Made by a program: the position numbers and the translations under genes. 6,108 bases of DNA from Campylobacteraceae bacterium. Lineage in GTDB: Bacteria > Campylobacterota > Campylobacteria > Campylobacterales > Sulfurovaceae. Under the pieces are notes generated by a model. That model was not told where the DNA came from. It ran no database searches and was given only the letters and a program-made list of their open reading frames with translations. The stretch is taken from NCBI GenBank assembly GCA_027023325.1, contig JALVVQ010000316.1, forward strand, positions 1 through 6,108, written 5' to 3'. Within the stretch, counting starts at the first letter, position 1. The number at the start of each line of letters is the position of its first letter. Below, in pieces: positions 3,229-6,108 of this stretch.

Positions 3229-5985
3229 ATGATGGATTACAAAGAGACACTACTATTGCCCAAAACAGATTTCCCGATGCGTGGAAATCTTCCGACCAAT
3301 GAGAAGATTCGATACCAGAAGTGGTTTGACGAAGATGTGTATGGACAGATGAAAAGCAAGCGTGAGGGGTGTGAATCTTTTACGCTGCATGACGGCCCTC
3401 CCTATGCCAATGGCGATATCCATATCGGACATGCCCTCAATAAGATCCTCAAAGACATCATCACCAAGTATCACTACTTTCAGGGCAAGTCCGTCCGCTA
3501 TACGCCGGGCTGGGATTGTCATGGACTGCCTATCGAGCAGAAGGTAGAAGAGAAGATCGGCAAAGCAAAAAAGGATGCCATGCCTGTTGCAAAGTTTAGA
3601 GAGCTGTGTCGCAATCATGCCACCAAGTTCATAGATCTGCAAAGAGAGGGATTCAAAAACCTAGGGATTCTTGGTGACTGGGACAACCCTTATGTCACGA
3701 TGGATTTCAAATTTGAAGCCAATATCTACCGCACACTCTGTGAAGTGGCCAAAAAAGGTCTACTCGTAGAGCGGAACAAGCCAGTCTTTTGGTCATGGGC
3801 GGCCGAGTCTGCTCTGGCTGATGCTGAGGTGGAGTATCAGGATAAAGAGGACTACTCGATCTATGTAGCCTTCGAGATGAGTGATGAGGCAAAAGCAGAT
3901 CTGGGTCTGCCTGCCAAAGCAGCGATGGTGATCTGGACAACTACCCCATGGACACTGCCAGCCAACACAGGAATCTCACTCAATCCAGAGGAGAGTTATG
4001 TGCTCACGACTGACGGCTATATCGTAGCGCAGAGTCGTCATGCTGCACTGATAGAGGAGGGTGTGATCAGTGGAGAAGTCGTCACTGCCATCCCTGCCAA
4101 CAAGTTGGAAAAATACAAAGCTATCAACCCACTCAACGACAGAGACTCCACGCTAATTCTCGGAGAGCATGTAGAACTCACAGGCGGTACAGGTGCCGTA
4201 CATACGGCTGGAGGACATGGTGAGGATGATTATTTTGCTGGACTAAGGTACGGACTAGAAGTACTCATGCCAGTGGATGAGAAAGGGTGTTATGATGAGA
4301 GTGTAATCGGACATAAACTCTTCCCCAATCCTGAATCTTTTGTCGGGATGCATGTCTTCCGAGCCAATGAACCGATCTTGGAACTACTCGGCGATAGCCT
4401 GCTCAAAGTAAGCAAGTTTACCCACTCCTATCCTTTCTGTTGGAGGACAAAAAAGCCTGTGATCTATAGGGCGACCAAGCAGTGGTTTATCGCAATAGAT
4501 CAGCCACTAGAGGGACAGAGTGAGACGCTCAGAGAGCTCGCTACCAAAGGGATCGATGAGACGACTTTCTACCCAGACTGGGGACGCAACCGTCTAGGTT
4601 CTATGGTAGAGGGCAGACCTGACTGGTGTATCTCTAGACAGCGTACCTGGGGTGTGCCGATCGCATTCTTTAGGGTCAAGCAGACCAAAGAGGTGATCTT
4701 CGATGAGGCAGTGTTGACCCACGTGGCAGGTATCTTTGAGGCGCATGGTTGTGATGCCTGGTATGACAGAGAGATCGCGGATCTCCTGCCAGCCAACAGC
4801 GGCTACAGCCCTGAAGATCTGGAGAAGGTCAATGACATCCTTGATGTCTGGTTCGACTCTGGCTCTACTTGGAATGCGGTACTCAAGAGTGGCAACTATG
4901 ATGCAGGGAAGTTTCCTGCAGATATGTACCTAGAGGGCAGTGACCAGCACAGAGGCTGGTTCCAGTCTTCACTGCTGCTAGGCTCTGCAGTCAATGGCTT
5001 CCCTCCGTACAAGTCTGTACTGACGCATGGCTTTACTGTCGATGAGAAGGGTGAGAAGATGTCCAAGTCCAAAGGCAATGTCGTCGCCCCTCAGAAGGTC
5101 ACGCAGCAGTATGGCTCAGAGATCCTGCGTCTCTGGGTTGCACTCTCAGACTACCAGAGCGACCTCAAGATCTCTGACGGTATCCTCAAGCAGACCGCAG
5201 AGCAGTACCGCAAGATCCGAAATACCTTCCGTTTCCTACTTGCCAATGTGGATGACCTCGATACGCTCGTAGCACCAGAGCAGTATGGAGAGCTGGATCG
5301 TTGGATACTGCGTAAGGCAAGGGCGGTGTTTGCCTCGGTCAAAGAGAGTTTTGATGCGTACGATTTCCTCAGAGGGTTTGCCACGCTCAACCACTTCTTG
5401 ACCAATGAGCTCAGCGGTATCTATATGGATATCTGTAAGGACCGCCTCTATACGGAAAAAGTAGATGCTCCTGTGCGCCGCAGTGCCCAGTCAGCGATGG
5501 CTGTGATCTCCAAGAGCATGCTGGCATTGGTCGCCCCAGTGCTTACCTATACTGCCGATGAGATTCTCGACTATGCCCCTGCGATTTTCAAGGGTGAGAT
5601 GGCGTCTGTGTTTGATCTGGTTTATGCACCAGTGATAGAGGTGGCTGAGAGCTTTGATGACAGTATCATGATAGCTACCAGAGAGGCATTCGCCGAAGAG
5701 ATCGACCGACTCAAAAAAGAGAAGCTGATCAAGTCCACCATGGAGCTGGAGATCGCAGGTGAAGTAGATGCCTTCGCCATCAGCGACAGCAAAGACCTAG
5801 AGGACTGGTTCGTAGTCTCTGCCGTAGCAGCTACTAGCAAAGGTGAGCAGATAGCTTCCTTTGAGGCAGAGGGCAAGCAGTTCACCATCCACAAAGCCAC
5901 CGCCCACAAATGCCCACGATGCTGGAGATTTGTCAGCGAAGCAGAAGACGCCATCTGTGCACGCTGTGCTGAGGTAGTCAGATAA
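3229..5985 (+). CDS. ileS: isoleucyl-tRNA synthetase
   Basis: This cytoplasmic class I synthetase joins isoleucine to tRNA-Ile using ATP and hydrolyses mischarged valine (EC 6.1.1.5). It has 918 residues, close to the E. coli enzyme (938). The catalytic signatures are HIGH at 65-68, GWDCHGLPIE at about 94-103, and KMSKS at 610-614. The inserted CP1 editing domain carries WTTTPWTLPAN (236-246) and HTAGGHGEDDY (325-335). His325 and Asp334 match the E. coli editing residues His333 and Asp342, though TAGGHG replaces the E. coli TAPGHG. The C-terminal zinc knuckle has Cys895, Cys898, Cys910 and Cys913, as in the mupirocin-sensitive bacterial type. Two ATGs open the frame (3229 and 3232). GAGA at 3221-3224 is better spaced for the second, and MDYKET aligns with the E. 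coli N-terminus, so either may be used. Downstream, its stop overlaps the next start (TAATG). Confidence 0.98.
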   Translation: MMDYKETLLLPKTDFPMRGNLPTNEKIRYQKWFDEDVYGQMKSKREGCESFTLHDGPPYANGDIHIGHALNKILKDIITKYHYFQGKSVRYTPGWDCHGLPIEQKVEEKIGKAKKDAMPVAKFRELCRNHATKFIDLQREGFKNLGILGDWDNPYVTMDFKFEANIYRTLCEVAKKGLLVERNKPVFWSWAAESALADAEVEYQDKEDYSIYVAFEMSDEAKADLGLPAKAAMVIWTTTPWTLPANTGISLNPEESYVLTTDGYIVAQSRHAALIEEGVISGEVVTAIPANKLEKYKAINPLNDRDSTLILGEHVELTGGTGAVHTAGGHGEDDYFAGLRYGLEVLMPVDEKGCYDESVIGHKLFPNPESFVGMHVFRANEPILELLGDSLLKVSKFTHSYPFCWRTKKPVIYRATKQWFIAIDQPLEGQSETLRELATKGIDETTFYPDWGRNRLGSMVEGRPDWCISRQRTWGVPIAFFRVKQTKEVIFDEAVLTHVAGIFEAHGCDAWYDREIADLLPANSGYSPEDLEKVNDILDVWFDSGSTWNAVLKSGNYDAGKFPADMYLEGSDQHRGWFQSSLLLGSAVNGFPPYKSVLTHGFTVDEKGEKMSKSKGNVVAPQKVTQQYGSEILRLWVALSDYQSDLKISDGILKQTAEQYRKIRNTFRFLLANVDDLDTLVAPEQYGELDRWILRKARAVFASVKESFDAYDFLRGFATLNHFLTNELSGIYMDICKDRLYTEKVDAPVRRSAQSAMAVISKSMLALVAPVLTYTADEILDYAPAIFKGEMASVFDLVYAPVIEVAESFDDSIMIATREAFAEEIDRLKKEKLIKSTMELEIAGEVDAFAISDSKDLEDWFVVSAVAATSKGEQIASFEAEGKQFTIHKATAHKCPRCWRFVSEAEDAICARCAEVVR

Positions 5986-6107
5986 TGTTCGACCTCTCCC
6001 AGCCTATCCAGATGCCAGTGATCATCGGCTCTATTGTTTTTATCTTTGCAGTGGTTGGTGTGGGGCTTGGGGTTGTGGGGTATTACAAGAGGAAGATGCA
6101 GTCGTAG
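5985..6107 (+). CDS. single-span membrane micro-protein, 40 residues
   Basis: The start codon ATG overlaps the ileS stop in TAATG, sharing one base, which points to coupled translation in one transcript. The protein has a short polar N-terminus (MFDLSQPIQ). A hydrophobic span at about residues 11-32 includes a glycine-patterned stretch (GVGLGVVG). It ends in a basic tail, YYKRKMQS. By the positive-inside rule the C-terminus should be cytoplasmic. The stop TAG is at 6105-6107, so the gene is complete. GAGG at 5971-5974 could serve as a weak ribosome site. No family is recognised, and the short length leaves some doubt that it is expressed. Confidence 0.65.
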   Translation: MFDLSQPIQMPVIIGSIVFIFAVVGVGLGVVGYYKRKMQS

Positions 6108-6108
6108 T

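Noticed and set aside
3253..3642. Open frames antisense to or out of frame within ileS, hisD and pncC
   Set aside because: The main genes are unmistakable by motif across their whole length. The overlapping frames lack ribosome sites and sensible products.

Overview
The window looks like an ordinary chromosomal segment from a mesophilic or marine Campylobacterota bacterium, possibly a Sulfurovum or Sulfurimonas relative. This is inferred, not proven. The signs are a medium GC content, single-copy housekeeping genes in small scattered units (a lone hisD, a free-standing CinA-type amidase, ileS), and promoters dominated by a -10 box with little or no -35. All four tRNAs encode their own CCA end.

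Layout. Positions 1-40 hold the tail of an upstream gene whose frame cannot be settled. hisD (37-1329) follows and is complete, with all catalytic and zinc-binding residues. A small AT-rich gene for a membrane protein (1333-1533) sits directly behind it and probably shares its transcript. Positions 1534-1791 contain no gene but hold a cluster of stem-loops. Three of these carry a GTAG tetranucleotide right at the foot of the hairpin, the hallmark of REP elements mobilised by RAYT transposases. Two of the three form an inverted pair with a compensatory base-pair change. A 101-residue acidic protein of unknown family is encoded on the minus strand (1792-2097), and its stop codon lies inside the GTAG of the third element.

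Positions 2241-2611 are a minus-strand tRNA operon transcribed in the order Lys(TTT), Glu(TTC), Val(TAC), Asp(GTC). It is driven by a perfect consensus sigma70 promoter (TTGACA, 17 bp, TATAAT) that is partly embedded in a near-perfect dyad. Upstream of it, also on the minus strand, is a free-standing nicotinamide-nucleotide amidase (pncC/CinA C-terminal type, 2684-3160). This gene is divergent from ileS (3229-5985), across a 68-bp gap that carries both -10 boxes. A 40-residue single-span membrane protein gene overlaps the ileS stop codon (5985-6107).

The recognised genes serve unconnected basic functions: the last step of histidine synthesis, NMN recycling, isoleucine charging of tRNA, and tRNA supply. 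I see no defence system, prophage, CRISPR array or complete mobile element. The parts that reward a second look are the REP-like cluster, the dyad over the tRNA promoter, a competing hairpin at the 5' end of tRNA-Glu, a probable leaderless start for pncC, and three small unassigned genes.
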